DNA from: UBA11400 sp964473555
Lineage (GTDB): Bacteria; Bacteroidota; Rhodothermia; Balneolales; HLUCCA01
Length of the DNA: 64,000 nucleotides
Assembly: GCA_964473555.1 (NCBI GenBank)
Contig: CAYYPL010000001.1
Coordinates: 434,001-498,000 of the forward strand
Reading direction: 5' to 3'
Part shown: piece by piece, positions 34,951 through 44,400 of the stretch
Layout of the letters: every line of letters starts with the position of its first letter
How positions within the stretch are numbered: the first letter of the stretch is position 1
The notes under the pieces: model-generated
The model's input: only the letters and a program-made list of their open reading frames with translations
Database searches by the model: none
Told to the model about the DNA's origin: nothing
Program-made: the position numbers and the translations under genes

Positions 34951-35567
34951 TCAATGAACCATCCTATCACCCAACAAATACGGGGTGGATCGAAGTAATA
35001 TGCGGTGGAATGTTCAGTGGCAAGACAGAAGAACTGATTCGCAGGGCACGCAGAGCTCAGATTGCTGGATTAAGAGTGCTCATAGTAAAACCACCAATTG
35101 ACAAAAGATATGATGATGAGATGGTGGTTTCACATAACTTGACCAAACTCCCCAGTCTAACTGCTGAAACTGCTGATCAGATTGTTCTATTAACTGGAAA
35201 TGCTGAAGTTGTAGCTATAGATGAGGCTCAGTTTTTTGATAACAGACTCATAGAAGTTTCGAACACTTTAGCCAATGACGGGAAAAGGGTTTTGATCGCT
35301 GGTTTGGATATGGATTATCTTGGTCGTCCATTTGAACCGATGCCTCAGTTAATGGCAATTGCAGAGTATGTAACAAAGCTTCATGCAATTTGTGCTGAAT
35401 CCGGAGCGATAGCCAGTTATTCCCAAAGAGTAGTGAGTAACGAGGATAGAATCCTGGTTGGTGAATCAGATGCTTATGAACCTCGATCCAGAGGCTGTTT
35501 TCGTCCTCCGTATGACTCAAGAAAAGGAAAACATATAACCCGAATTGAATTTAACACGAATCAATAA
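34947..35567 (+). CDS. tdk: Thymidine kinase (type II)
   Basis: 206 residues. The P-loop GGMFSGKTEELI is at about 20-31, the Walker-B-like IDEAQFFD near 92-99 and the lid with AGLDMDYLGRPF near 113-124. In type II kinases four ligands, mostly cysteines, hold a zinc. Here the first pair reads CAESG, and the second SRGC, so two expected cysteines are serine or missing and the zinc site is probably lost. The enzyme phosphorylates thymidine for salvage. The nucleoside transporter gene follows 14 bases later. Confidence 0.93.
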   Translation: MINEPSYHPTNTGWIEVICGGMFSGKTEELIRRARRAQIAGLRVLIVKPPIDKRYDDEMVVSHNLTKLPSLTAETADQIVLLTGNAEVVAIDEAQFFDNRLIEVSNTLANDGKRVLIAGLDMDYLGRPFEPMPQLMAIAEYVTKLHAICAESGAIASYSQRVVSNEDRILVGESDAYEPRSRGCFRPPYDSRKGKHITRIEFNTNQ

Positions 35568-35581
35568 ACGCTTACAAGTCG

Positions 35582-36928
35582 ATGGATATACTACGTGGTT
35601 TTATAGGTATGGCCTTTATCATTTTACTGGCTTTTGCATTCAGTAATAACAAAAAAGCTGTCAACTGGCGACTTGTAGGTACCGGACTACTCATCCAGCT
35701 TGTACTCGCTGTTTTTATCCTCAAAGGAACAGCATTATCAGCGTACTTTGCACCTTTGGGATGGCCGAAACAGTTTTTTAGCCTGGTTTCCTCATTTTTT
35801 GTGGTTGTCCTTGAGTTTACTACCCAGGGAGCAGCGTTTATTTTTGGAGATCTTGCCAAAGGTCCTGGAGTTGAGGGTAGCCTGGGATTCTTTTTTGCAT
35901 TTCAGGTACTACCAACCATTGTGTTTTTTGCGTCATTGACCACGATTCTATACCACTACGGAGTACTACAGTCTGTAGTTAAATTCATGGCATCAGGGAT
36001 GAGACGAGTCATGGGAACATCCGGAGCTGAATCCCTGTCTGTGGTGGCAAATATTTTTGTCGGGCAAACAGAAGCTCCACTGGTCGTGAAGCCATATGTA
36101 GAACGAATGACAAAATCGGAACTTCTTGCAGTAATGACTGGAGGTATGGCTACCATTGCTGGGGGAATTATGGCGGCTTACATTCAGATGCTTGGTGATT
36201 CCTATGCCCAATCCTACGGCATAACTTTAGAAGCCGGGCGTCAGTTATTTGCAGAACAATTACTTGGTGCAAGCCTCATGGCGGCTCCTGCGGCACTGGT
36301 CATTGCCAAAATTTTATTTCCTGAGACTGAAAAACCGGAAACGATGGGTCATGTCAATGTAACCATTGAAAAAAATGATGCAAATGGTATCGATGCAGCA
36401 TCCAGTGGAGCTGCCGAAGGATTGAGATTGGCTCTGAATGTTGGAGCTATGTTACTGGCTTTTATTGCATTGTTAGCTCTAATCAACAGTTTCCTTGGAT
36501 GGGCCGGGACTTTACCACAAAGTGTTGGTTCACTTCTCGGATTCCAAATTGGGATTCTAGATGTAACAATCCAACGTATTCTTGGTTATTTATTCGCTCC
36601 ATTAGCATTTATCATTGGAGTACCTTGGGAGGATGCGTTTCATGTTGGATCTATGCTGGGTACCAAAATTGTACTTACGGAGTTCATTGCCTACATTGAT
36701 TTATCTCAATTTGTACTTAACCAAGAACTACAGGAAAAGACTATATTTATGGCTACGTTTGCATTATGTGGATTTGCGAACCTGGCTTCAATAGCTATTC
36801 AAATAGGTGGAATCGGTGGTATTGCACCCAGTCGAAAAGCGGAATTAGCAAAATTTGGAATCAAGGCTGTATTTGCTGGGACTCTGGCCAATCTAATGAC
36901 AGCCACATTAGCCGGTATGTTATATTAA
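35582..36928 (+). CDS. nupC: Concentrative nucleoside transporter NupC
   Basis: 448 residues with about ten hydrophobic segments. The region VANIFVGQTEAPLVVKPYVE (about 155-174) is the family signature with the QTEAP nucleoside-binding turn. TEFIAYIDL (about 364-372) contains the second conserved acidic site. The C-terminal NLASIAIQIGGIGGIAP matches the last core helices. CNT proteins import nucleosides with sodium or protons across the inner membrane. With tdk upstream this forms a thymidine and nucleoside salvage pair. Confidence 0.93.
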   Translation: MDILRGFIGMAFIILLAFAFSNNKKAVNWRLVGTGLLIQLVLAVFILKGTALSAYFAPLGWPKQFFSLVSSFFVVVLEFTTQGAAFIFGDLAKGPGVEGSLGFFFAFQVLPTIVFFASLTTILYHYGVLQSVVKFMASGMRRVMGTSGAESLSVVANIFVGQTEAPLVVKPYVERMTKSELLAVMTGGMATIAGGIMAAYIQMLGDSYAQSYGITLEAGRQLFAEQLLGASLMAAPAALVIAKILFPETEKPETMGHVNVTIEKNDANGIDAASSGAAEGLRLALNVGAMLLAFIALLALINSFLGWAGTLPQSVGSLLGFQIGILDVTIQRILGYLFAPLAFIIGVPWEDAFHVGSMLGTKIVLTEFIAYIDLSQFVLNQELQEKTIFMATFALCGFANLASIAIQIGGIGGIAPSRKAELAKFGIKAVFAGTLANLMTATLAGMLY

Positions 36929-37005
36929 GGTCAAATTTCTGCGCGTTCTGATGTACTACCATTCTTATTATTTCGTTTAAAAGGGTTAAATACTCAAATA
37001 TGATG

Positions 37006-37013
37006 TATATTTG
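37006..37013 (+). promoter_or_regulatory. Bacteroidota-type -7 element upstream of the PPIase cluster
   Basis: TATATTTG matches TAnnTTTG exactly and lies 18 bases before the first start codon of the PPIase run, after a 100-base gap following nupC. The same octamer occurs at 25792 upstream of the sulfotransferase gene. No clear TTG lies at the expected -33 position. Confidence 0.35.
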
Positions 37014-37030
37014 GCTCGTTTTAATCCACA

Positions 37031-39043
37031 ATGAATCATAAAAAACTACAGATTAATAAAGTGATGAAAATCTATCGTAACTATCTCTCCATATTATCTC
37101 TGATTTTTGTTTTTGGGTGTGGGTCTTCACAGAACATTACCGTACAAACAAAAGATATTAAAGTAGGCGAAGTTCGCGGAGACGATATTTTATTATCCGA
37201 ACTTTATCAGCAGTTTAACCGAACTTCAATAGTCAAAGACTCATCTGTTACAACTGATTCACAGGTTACCGAACTTAGAAATTTCCTACCGTTGTATGTA
37301 GATTACAGGGTTAAATTAGAATCTGCGAGGGACGCTGGCCTCTATGGGAATGAAGAAATTCTGAAAGAATTAGAGTCCTACGAACTACAAACCGCGTTCC
37401 CATACTGGTTGGAAAATAAAGTTAAAGTCGAGTTACTTAACGAGTTGGATGAACGATCCAGAATAGAACTCAACGCCTCGCACATACTTATTACCCTTCC
37501 CTCAAACCCCACACCATCTGATACGCTTAGCGTATACAATAGACTTCTTGAGGCACGAAACAAGGCCAATTCCGGTGCTGATTTTGATTCCTTGAGTAAT
37601 GTGTACTCAACCAGACAAAACGGTCGTAGTGTTGGTGGACCTTTGGGATATTTTTCTGCAGGTTGGGCTGTAAAGGACTTCGAGGATGTGGCCTATTCAT
37701 TGGATACTGATGAGATTTCCATGCCATTCAGAACACAATTTGGATACCATATCATCAAAGTAATGGAAATCCGTGAATCAAGTCCAGACAGACTGGTCTC
37801 TCATGTGTATCTACGAGTTCCAAACGAAGAACAAGTTGAAGAGGTACTGGAGTTGGCTATGCAAGGGTACCAAGAGTATACCTCCGGTCAGATCGATTGG
37901 GCTAACTTTGTACAAAACTACTCTCAGGATCCTCAGTCTGGTCCTGTCGAAGGTCGCATCGGTTGGGTGAATCATGGGAGATACGAACCTAGTTTTACAG
38001 AAGTGATTATGAACATAAGTAATCCAGGTGAAGTTACAGAACCTTTTCTTAGTGGTTATGGAGTTCATGTAGTACGACTTGATTCCATAAAAACCTTTAC
38101 ATCTGAAGAACAACGTCTCAACGAACTTAGTAGCAGATTACAATCACTTCCAAGGTATCGAAACAACAGAACTTATACTTTAAAAAATGTACGAATGAGT
38201 GGGTCAGAGTCAATCAACGATGAAGTCCTTTCTAATTTCGAACAGATGATTAGAGAGCGAGGTAATGCGCCCTACGATTCAATAATTTTGTCGGATGAAG
38301 TCAAAAATAGCTCTGTGTACACATTAAACCAATCAACACATAATCTGGCTGAATATTTAGAGTGGTTAATTGGTAACACAGACGCAACATCATCCAGTAA
38401 TTATAGCTTTAGTTTTCGCGACGAGTTTTTCAATGCTATGGCGGAAAAACAAATAGTTCCGATCACAAAAGAAGTCTTTCCAGAATTTGCCAGACTAAGC
38501 CGAGAATATCTTAACGGACTTGTTATATTTAAAATTTCAGAGGACTCTATTTGGAACTATGCTAAAACGGATTCAGCACGAATACGAGTCTTGTTTGAAG
38601 AGAACCAGGATAAGTATCGATTTGAGGATCGTTATTTTTTTACACGAATTTCTGCAGGGAATGACTCCACACTACTTGAGGCTAAACAATTATATGACTC
38701 AGGTATCCCAGCCGACTCCGTACGTAGACAAATTAATGGAGTTGTGTTCAGGGATGATATCATTTCAGACATCAATTTAGAACCGTATAATCTGCTATCA
38801 AATCTGGATGAAGGACAGTCGACTAACATTTTTCAATTTAGGAATCGACCTACGATATTTGTTTTAAACAGAAAGGAACCATCTAGGCTTATGAATTTTG
38901 AGGAAGCTTACTTTCGAGTAGTATCGGAATTCCAGCCAATTAGAGAGTCAGAATGGCTAGAGCGCTTGCGCATTAAGTACAACAGTATTCAATTCCCAGA
39001 TTCTATTACCGCTGACTCTATTAACAATATCGTATCAAATTGA
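37031..39043 (+). CDS. SurA-like peptidylprolyl isomerase lipoprotein (two PpiC domains)
   Basis: 670 residues. A lipobox VFGC is near residue 30, so an alternative start at 37064 (residue 12, MKIYRNYLS) would give a more usual signal length. A SurA_N-like helical part precedes the parvulin domains at about 138-245 (ASHILITLPS, GGPLGYFSAGW, QFGYHIIKVMEI) and 256-358 (GPVEGRIGWVNHGRYEPSF, GYGVHVVRL). The C-terminal 300 residues are helical and not assigned. It is a likely periplasmic, outer-membrane-anchored chaperone for beta-barrel proteins. It is first of three related genes ending with SurA, and overlaps the next by 4 bases. Confidence 0.85.
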   Translation: MNHKKLQINKVMKIYRNYLSILSLIFVFGCGSSQNITVQTKDIKVGEVRGDDILLSELYQQFNRTSIVKDSSVTTDSQVTELRNFLPLYVDYRVKLESARDAGLYGNEEILKELESYELQTAFPYWLENKVKVELLNELDERSRIELNASHILITLPSNPTPSDTLSVYNRLLEARNKANSGADFDSLSNVYSTRQNGRSVGGPLGYFSAGWAVKDFEDVAYSLDTDEISMPFRTQFGYHIIKVMEIRESSPDRLVSHVYLRVPNEEQVEEVLELAMQGYQEYTSGQIDWANFVQNYSQDPQSGPVEGRIGWVNHGRYEPSFTEVIMNISNPGEVTEPFLSGYGVHVVRLDSIKTFTSEEQRLNELSSRLQSLPRYRNNRTYTLKNVRMSGSESINDEVLSNFEQMIRERGNAPYDSIILSDEVKNSSVYTLNQSTHNLAEYLEWLIGNTDATSSSNYSFSFRDEFFNAMAEKQIVPITKEVFPEFARLSREYLNGLVIFKISEDSIWNYAKTDSARIRVLFEENQDKYRFEDRYFFTRISAGNDSTLLEAKQLYDSGIPADSVRRQINGVVFRDDIISDINLEPYNLLSNLDEGQSTNIFQFRNRPTIFVLNRKEPSRLMNFEEAYFRVVSEFQPIRESEWLERLRIKYNSIQFPDSITADSINNIVSN

Positions 39044-39876
39044 TTATTCGTTTTATTATCATCTTTTTTGCCTTATACTCATACGGGTGCACGAAATATA
39101 GTGAACCGTTAGAGTCTAAACCGATCGCTAAAGTAGGTAAAAAATCATTGTATCTTGATGAGATAAAACATACTGTACCCCAATATCTTTTATCGGCAGA
39201 CAGTGTTACCGTGGTAAAAAACTTTACAGACCAATGGGTCCGAAATCAGGTACTGTACGAAGAAGCAATTAGACTTGGAATTCATGAAAATCCTGATGTT
39301 CAAAGCCGTATAGAAAATTCGACCAAAGACATATTAATTGGTGAACTGAGGAATCAGATTCAATTGAACAGCACATCTTTGAATATATCTGAGGAAGAAG
39401 TTGCCAGATTTTACCTGGCGAACAAAGCGATGTTTGTACTTAAAGAACGACATGTTAAGGTACGGCATTTATTTGCATTGGATTTTGACGCTATCATACT
39501 GGCTAGGGAACAATTAATGGCTGGTAATTCCTGGGATGAGATTGTAAATAACCATGCCACTGATAAGGAATATTCCTTGCTCTCCGATTCTCAACTGGTA
39601 GCTTTCTCGCAAGCGTTTTCAAGTTATCCAAAACTTAAGTCATTACTCGCACTCATAGGATTCAATGAAGTTTCTCCTATCACTCTTGAATCAGGTTATT
39701 ATCATTTGATACAACTTGTTGAAGACAGACCATCCGGAGACCATCCTGAGATATCCTACGTTTTTAATAACATAAAAGAGTGGCTCATATTTGATCGTTC
39801 CAGACGTGCGTTTAAGTCCTATGAACAAAATTTATTAGTCCAGGCAGAAGCCAACGGAGAAATAATCATATATTGA
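39040..39876 (+). CDS. SurA-like lipoprotein with degenerate PpiC domain, TTG start
   Basis: 278 residues from a TTG at 39040 that overlaps the upstream stop (TTGA). The signal ends in a YSYGC lipobox-like site near residue 17. Residues about 30-130 resemble the SurA N-terminal chaperone helices (FTDQWVRNQVLYEEAIRLG). A shortened parvulin-like part (about 138-235) lacks the usual GGxLGxF core, so isomerase activity is doubtful and a holdase role is more likely. It is placed between the double-PpiC lipoprotein and SurA. Confidence 0.7.
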   Translation: MIIRFIIIFFALYSYGCTKYSEPLESKPIAKVGKKSLYLDEIKHTVPQYLLSADSVTVVKNFTDQWVRNQVLYEEAIRLGIHENPDVQSRIENSTKDILIGELRNQIQLNSTSLNISEEEVARFYLANKAMFVLKERHVKVRHLFALDFDAIILAREQLMAGNSWDEIVNNHATDKEYSLLSDSQLVAFSQAFSSYPKLKSLLALIGFNEVSPITLESGYYHLIQLVEDRPSGDHPEISYVFNNIKEWLIFDRSRRAFKSYEQNLLVQAEANGEIIIY

Positions 39877-39900
39877 GACGATATTAACAAGCAATACAGC

Positions 39901-41247
39901 ATGAATAAATATATAATCACAATCCTATTTACGGTTTTATCGATCACTCCTGTCCAATCACAGCAAATACCAGTTGTTGCTGACAAAATTGTTGCGGTTG
40001 TAAATGATCATATCGTATTAAAATCTGATGTAGACAGGAGAACATTTGAATATCTTCAATCAACCCCTGGATTAACATTCACAGAAGAACTATGGTTTGA
40101 TGTGTTAGAATCAATGGTTGACAACTACGTGATCGTGGAAAAAGCACGTATTGATTCGGTCGTTGTGAGTGATGATGAAGTAAATCGTCAACTTGATCAA
40201 CGAACACGACTTTTAATTGAAAGAGCCGGTGGTGAAGAACAGCTCGAAAGGGCTTTAGGAAAAAGCCTTATTCAATTAAGGTCTGAATACCGTGAACAAT
40301 TTCGACAGGAAATGGTTTCTGAACGAATGAGGCAGTTACAGGCTGCAAGTGTTTCGATTACTCGACCTGAAGTTGAGAGTTACTTTTATCAAATACCACA
40401 AGATTCACTACCCATGATTCCTGAAATGGTTGAACTGGCCCATATCGTTTCAACTCCTCCGCCGAAATCAGATGCCATCAACCGAGCTTTGAATTTAGCA
40501 ATCGCGTTACGCGACTCCATTGTGAATCACGGGAAAGACTTTGAAGAAATGGCGCGTAAGTTCGGCGAGGATAACACAGCAGCTCGTGGTGGATTATTAC
40601 CCTTAATGCCTTTAAACGATTTGGTTGCGGAATATTCAGCGGCAGCATCTGCTTTACAACCTGGAGAAATTTCACAAGTCGTAAAAACAGCATTCGGATA
40701 TCATATCATCAGACTAAATCGGCGAGTTGCAGATCAAATAGAGACCAATCATATACTTATAAGAGTGGGGGAAAATGAACTCGATGATCAATTCTCTATA
40801 GATTTTCTCACCGCTGTGCGTGATTCGATCGTTAGTGAACAGGCTTCATTTGCTCAAATGGCGCGTAGACATTCTGACGATAAACTTACTGCACCCTCAG
40901 GTGGACGACTTATCAATCCTCAATCCGGTCAACGTCGCTTAGTTGTTCAGGAAATGGATCCAGCATTGTACAGAACCGTTCTGTTGTTAGAGAATGAAGG
41001 CGATGTATCTGAACCACGCTCTTTTTCAACAGGCCAACGCGGTGCTGAACAAAAAGCTTACCGAATTGTACAATTGATCCGTCGAATCCCGGAACATAAG
41101 GCAAATCTTGAACAAGATTTTGAACTTGTGAGAAACTCTGCCCTGCAGCAGAAACAAATGCAAGAAATGGGTATATGGTTACAACAAATTCGGAATGAAG
41201 TGTACATTGAGTATAAAATAAACAGTCCATTCCTGAGTTCAAACTAA
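39901..41247 (+). CDS. surA: Periplasmic chaperone SurA
   Basis: 448 residues. A signal peptide (1-20, ending VQSQQ) is followed by DKIVAVVNDHIVLKSDV, the strongly conserved SurA start. Helical N-domain about 30-165. Two parvulin domains: about 171-275 (ELAHIVSTPPP, RGGLLPLMPLNDL, AFGYHIIRLNRR) and 279-385 (TNHILIRVGENE, GGRLINPQSGQR). SurA escorts unfolded outer-membrane proteins to the Bam complex. The bamD gene lies later in this window on the other strand. MoxR starts 9 bases downstream. Confidence 0.93.
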   Translation: MNKYIITILFTVLSITPVQSQQIPVVADKIVAVVNDHIVLKSDVDRRTFEYLQSTPGLTFTEELWFDVLESMVDNYVIVEKARIDSVVVSDDEVNRQLDQRTRLLIERAGGEEQLERALGKSLIQLRSEYREQFRQEMVSERMRQLQAASVSITRPEVESYFYQIPQDSLPMIPEMVELAHIVSTPPPKSDAINRALNLAIALRDSIVNHGKDFEEMARKFGEDNTAARGGLLPLMPLNDLVAEYSAAASALQPGEISQVVKTAFGYHIIRLNRRVADQIETNHILIRVGENELDDQFSIDFLTAVRDSIVSEQASFAQMARRHSDDKLTAPSGGRLINPQSGQRRLVVQEMDPALYRTVLLLENEGDVSEPRSFSTGQRGAEQKAYRIVQLIRRIPEHKANLEQDFELVRNSALQQKQMQEMGIWLQQIRNEVYIEYKINSPFLSSN

Positions 41248-41256
41248 ACTACTTTA

Positions 41257-42228
41257 ATGTCAGAATCCAAGGAATTTAGAGATTCGTTTGAATCACTTCG
41301 TAGAGAAATTGGTAAAGTTGTAGTAGGTCAAAACGATATTGTTGATCAGTTACTGATTAGTTTACTTTCAAGAGGCCACTGTATTCTGGTTGGAGTGCCT
41401 GGTTTAGCTAAGACATTACTCATAAAAACATTGGCTCAGGCGTTGAACCTTTCTTTTAACAGAATACAGTTCACTCCGGATTTAATGCCAAGTGATATTA
41501 CCGGAACAGAAGTAATTGAAGAAGACATCAAAGGAAAGAAACTCTTTAATTTTATTAAAGGACCCATTTTTTCCAACATCGTATTGGCCGACGAAATCAA
41601 CAGAACTCCACCTAAAACCCAAGCTGCTTTACTTGAAGCGATGCAAGAGTTTCGTGTTACTGCTGGTGGGCATACCTATCATCTTGATCAGCCGTTTTTT
41701 GTACTCGCAACACAGAATCCAATTGAACAAGAGGGAACATATCCCCTTCCTGAGGCGCAGTTAGACCGCTTCATGTTTAATCTTAAGTTGGATTATCCAA
41801 ATTTCGATGAAGAAATTGAAATCGTAAAGAGAACTACGGGAAACAAATCAATTATCGTTGATTCTCTACTTGATGCCGATAGTATACTTAGACTACAGGC
41901 AATGGCAAGGGAGGTTGTCGTACCCGATTCCGTACTCAAATATGCTGTATCTTTAGTAACTCTATCACGACCAACATTAAAAGAAGCACCGGGATTTGTA
42001 AAACAGTACATCAGTTGGGGCGCAGGTCCCCGAGCAAGTCAAAATCTGATACTTGCCAGTAAAACTAAAGCATTATCTGAAGGAAGATTCAACGTTATCG
42101 ATGAGGACATCCAAGCCCTTGCGATTCCTGTTTTACGACATCGTATCGTACACAATTACACTGCAGAAGCTGAAGGAATTTCAACTGACGATCTAATCAA
42201 TCAATTAGTCAATTCTGTATATCACTAA
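41257..42228 (+). CDS. MoxR family AAA+ ATPase
   Basis: 323 residues. Walker A is GVPGLAKTLLIKTL near 48-61, Walker B ADEINRTPPKTQAALLEAMQ near 111-130, and sensor 1 FVLATQNPIEQEGTYPLPEA near 148-167. The C-terminal helical lid covers about 225-320. MoxR ATPases act as chaperones that load cofactors or remodel complexes with von Willebrand-domain partners. Exactly such a gene follows after 11 bases. DUF58 and BatA-like partners, often present, are absent here. Confidence 0.92.
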   Translation: MSESKEFRDSFESLRREIGKVVVGQNDIVDQLLISLLSRGHCILVGVPGLAKTLLIKTLAQALNLSFNRIQFTPDLMPSDITGTEVIEEDIKGKKLFNFIKGPIFSNIVLADEINRTPPKTQAALLEAMQEFRVTAGGHTYHLDQPFFVLATQNPIEQEGTYPLPEAQLDRFMFNLKLDYPNFDEEIEIVKRTTGNKSIIVDSLLDADSILRLQAMAREVVVPDSVLKYAVSLVTLSRPTLKEAPGFVKQYISWGAGPRASQNLILASKTKALSEGRFNVIDEDIQALAIPVLRHRIVHNYTAEAEGISTDDLINQLVNSVYH

Positions 42229-42239
42229 CTATCCATCCA

Positions 42240-44360
42240 ATGATTCTTAGCAAGATAGAATTTATTGGAACTTACGAAGTATTACCCATTCTTCTGATCG
42301 TAAGTATTTTCATACTTTCAATTATTTTTGCATTCTATTCGTACAAAGATTACCAATCAATACCTCTGCATGTAAGATGTACGTTAATTTTTAGCAGAAT
42401 TACCATCATTTTTATACTGGTTACACTACTTTTGAATCCGGTTTTTTTAAAGAAGACGATCACGGAGAAAAAACCACAACTTGTTGCATTAATTGATCTG
42501 TCTTCAAGTGTTTCAATTTCAAAAGGGATATGGGATGGTAGCACTTTATTACCTAAACTTTCAGAACAAATCAATTCACAACTCAGTGATCGCTTCGATA
42601 TTAAATGGATCGGCTTTGATTCTGATATTTACGATATCCATCTATCTGATTCATTGAATTTGACGGGCTCCCATACCGACATTGCTTCTGCATTATCCAG
42701 TGTAGTCACAAATTATAATCCGAATCACATACTCTTGATATCTGATGGCATCGTAACCAAAGGTCAAGATCCTATCCTGGTTGGTCAGAAGTTGAATACT
42801 CCCATACACACACTCGCCGTGGGTGACTCCTCACACTTCCAGGATCTGGTAGTTGCTTATGTTGAGTATACTTCAGAAATGATAACTCAAACGGAGTATG
42901 CGATCCATGTTGGGATACGAAACGATGGATTTTTGGAGCGTCAAACACGTGTTTTACTGATTCGAGATGGAGACCTGATCGAATCTGAGGTTATTACCTT
43001 CAGCAATGACTCTGGAATACAACAAATCAATTTTCGGGTCAGTGAGTCTACGGAGGGTATACAAAATTATAAAGTAGTTGTTGAGCCAGTCGATACTGAG
43101 TGGACTACAGAAAACAACGAATTCGATTTCAGTGTTAACTATGTAGATAATCGTATTGAAGTTCTGTATATCACTTACCAGTATCATCCTGATGTCTCGA
43201 TCGTTAAACAAATTTTATTTGATTATCCTGAAATATCAATAAGTGAACTGACATGGAGTGGTACACATTTCATCCAGAATGTCGAAGTCGCGCAATTATC
43301 TGAATTTGATTTGATTGTGGTTCATGGAGTACCGGATCTAACCCAAACCGCTGAAATTCAAAAGTTGCGATCCTTAATTACCGAGCACAACACAGTCCTA
43401 TTCATGGTACCTGGTCGCTCAATTAATTCAGTTTATGCTTCCGTTCTGTCTGTGAATGATAGATTTCAATCTGATAATACAGCCATGAACTGGACACAGG
43501 CACAAATTGAACCTGTGGTATCACAAATGGGTCATCCTATACTTGACATCGCATCATACAACTGGGCAAGATCTCCCCTAGTTACCTTGGTTTCCAGTGG
43601 AATTAGGACACATACTGGGGATTTAAATCTATTGACCTCTCCGCAGTTTGATCATATTCCAGTGGTTAGTTCAAACAGAATCGGTAATGTACGTTCTACG
43701 ATAATTACTTTTTCGGGGTTTGGGAGTTATTACTTGGCAGGCAATGAAGAGGATAGATCGATTATTACTGACCTGATAGGTAATATTGTGACCTGGTCTG
43801 CCAGCAAATTAAGCCAGGATTTGTTTGACATCAATACAAACAAATCTGAATACTCATCACGAGAAACAATCCTATTCAACGCAAAAGTATTAAAGGACGA
43901 CGGTTTGCCTGAGAGCAATGCGATCATCAATCTGGAACTTATTAATGAACGTGGAGGAAGTCAAAGCTACTCCTTGTTGAATAATGGCAATGGTATTTAT
44001 TCCTTAATGATTCAGGGACTACCAGCCGGATTGTACGAATATTCGAGTTCAGCTCGACGAGAGGACTATACTATTGGGGTGGACAAAGGATCGTTTACGG
44101 TAGGTAAAACCCAGCAAGAACTGATAAACACAAGAAGGCAGGACCACCATCTCCAACAATTATCATCAGTTACACATGGAGTAGCAGCTGATTATCTATC
44201 CCTAAATACGTTCCTGAATGAAGTTCAAACTGTGTCAACGAACACAACAATAAGAAGCACTCAGCTACTGAACATCTTTAAAAATCCATTGTGGTTTGTC
44301 TTAGTTGTCTTGTTGATTACAACTGAATGGCTATTAAGGAGGAAATATTTACTACCCTAA
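42240..44360 (+). CDS. Von Willebrand A-domain membrane protein, MoxR partner
   Basis: 706 residues. Two N-terminal membrane helices (about 13-33 and 49-70) precede a vWA domain at about 80-200 with ALIDLSSSVS (MIDAS DxSxS) and ILLISDGIVTKGQDP. A beta-rich part (about 205-295) follows, then a glutamine-amidotransferase-like region (about 300-520), then another beta-rich part. One C-terminal helix (near 683-700) anchors the end. The layout fits the vWA/GATase-like proteins found beside MoxR. The large middle domains would be periplasmic. Probable role: assembly or maturation of an envelope complex with MoxR; the target is unknown. Confidence 0.75.
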   Translation: MILSKIEFIGTYEVLPILLIVSIFILSIIFAFYSYKDYQSIPLHVRCTLIFSRITIIFILVTLLLNPVFLKKTITEKKPQLVALIDLSSSVSISKGIWDGSTLLPKLSEQINSQLSDRFDIKWIGFDSDIYDIHLSDSLNLTGSHTDIASALSSVVTNYNPNHILLISDGIVTKGQDPILVGQKLNTPIHTLAVGDSSHFQDLVVAYVEYTSEMITQTEYAIHVGIRNDGFLERQTRVLLIRDGDLIESEVITFSNDSGIQQINFRVSESTEGIQNYKVVVEPVDTEWTTENNEFDFSVNYVDNRIEVLYITYQYHPDVSIVKQILFDYPEISISELTWSGTHFIQNVEVAQLSEFDLIVVHGVPDLTQTAEIQKLRSLITEHNTVLFMVPGRSINSVYASVLSVNDRFQSDNTAMNWTQAQIEPVVSQMGHPILDIASYNWARSPLVTLVSSGIRTHTGDLNLLTSPQFDHIPVVSSNRIGNVRSTIITFSGFGSYYLAGNEEDRSIITDLIGNIVTWSASKLSQDLFDINTNKSEYSSRETILFNAKVLKDDGLPESNAIINLELINERGGSQSYSLLNNGNGIYSLMIQGLPAGLYEYSSSARREDYTIGVDKGSFTVGKTQQELINTRRQDHHLQQLSSVTHGVAADYLSLNTFLNEVQTVSTNTTIRSTQLLNIFKNPLWFVLVVLLITTEWLLRRKYLLP

Positions 44361-44400
44361 ATTGAGATGAGAAGAAAAGAAAAGAGATCAATTTTACTGG

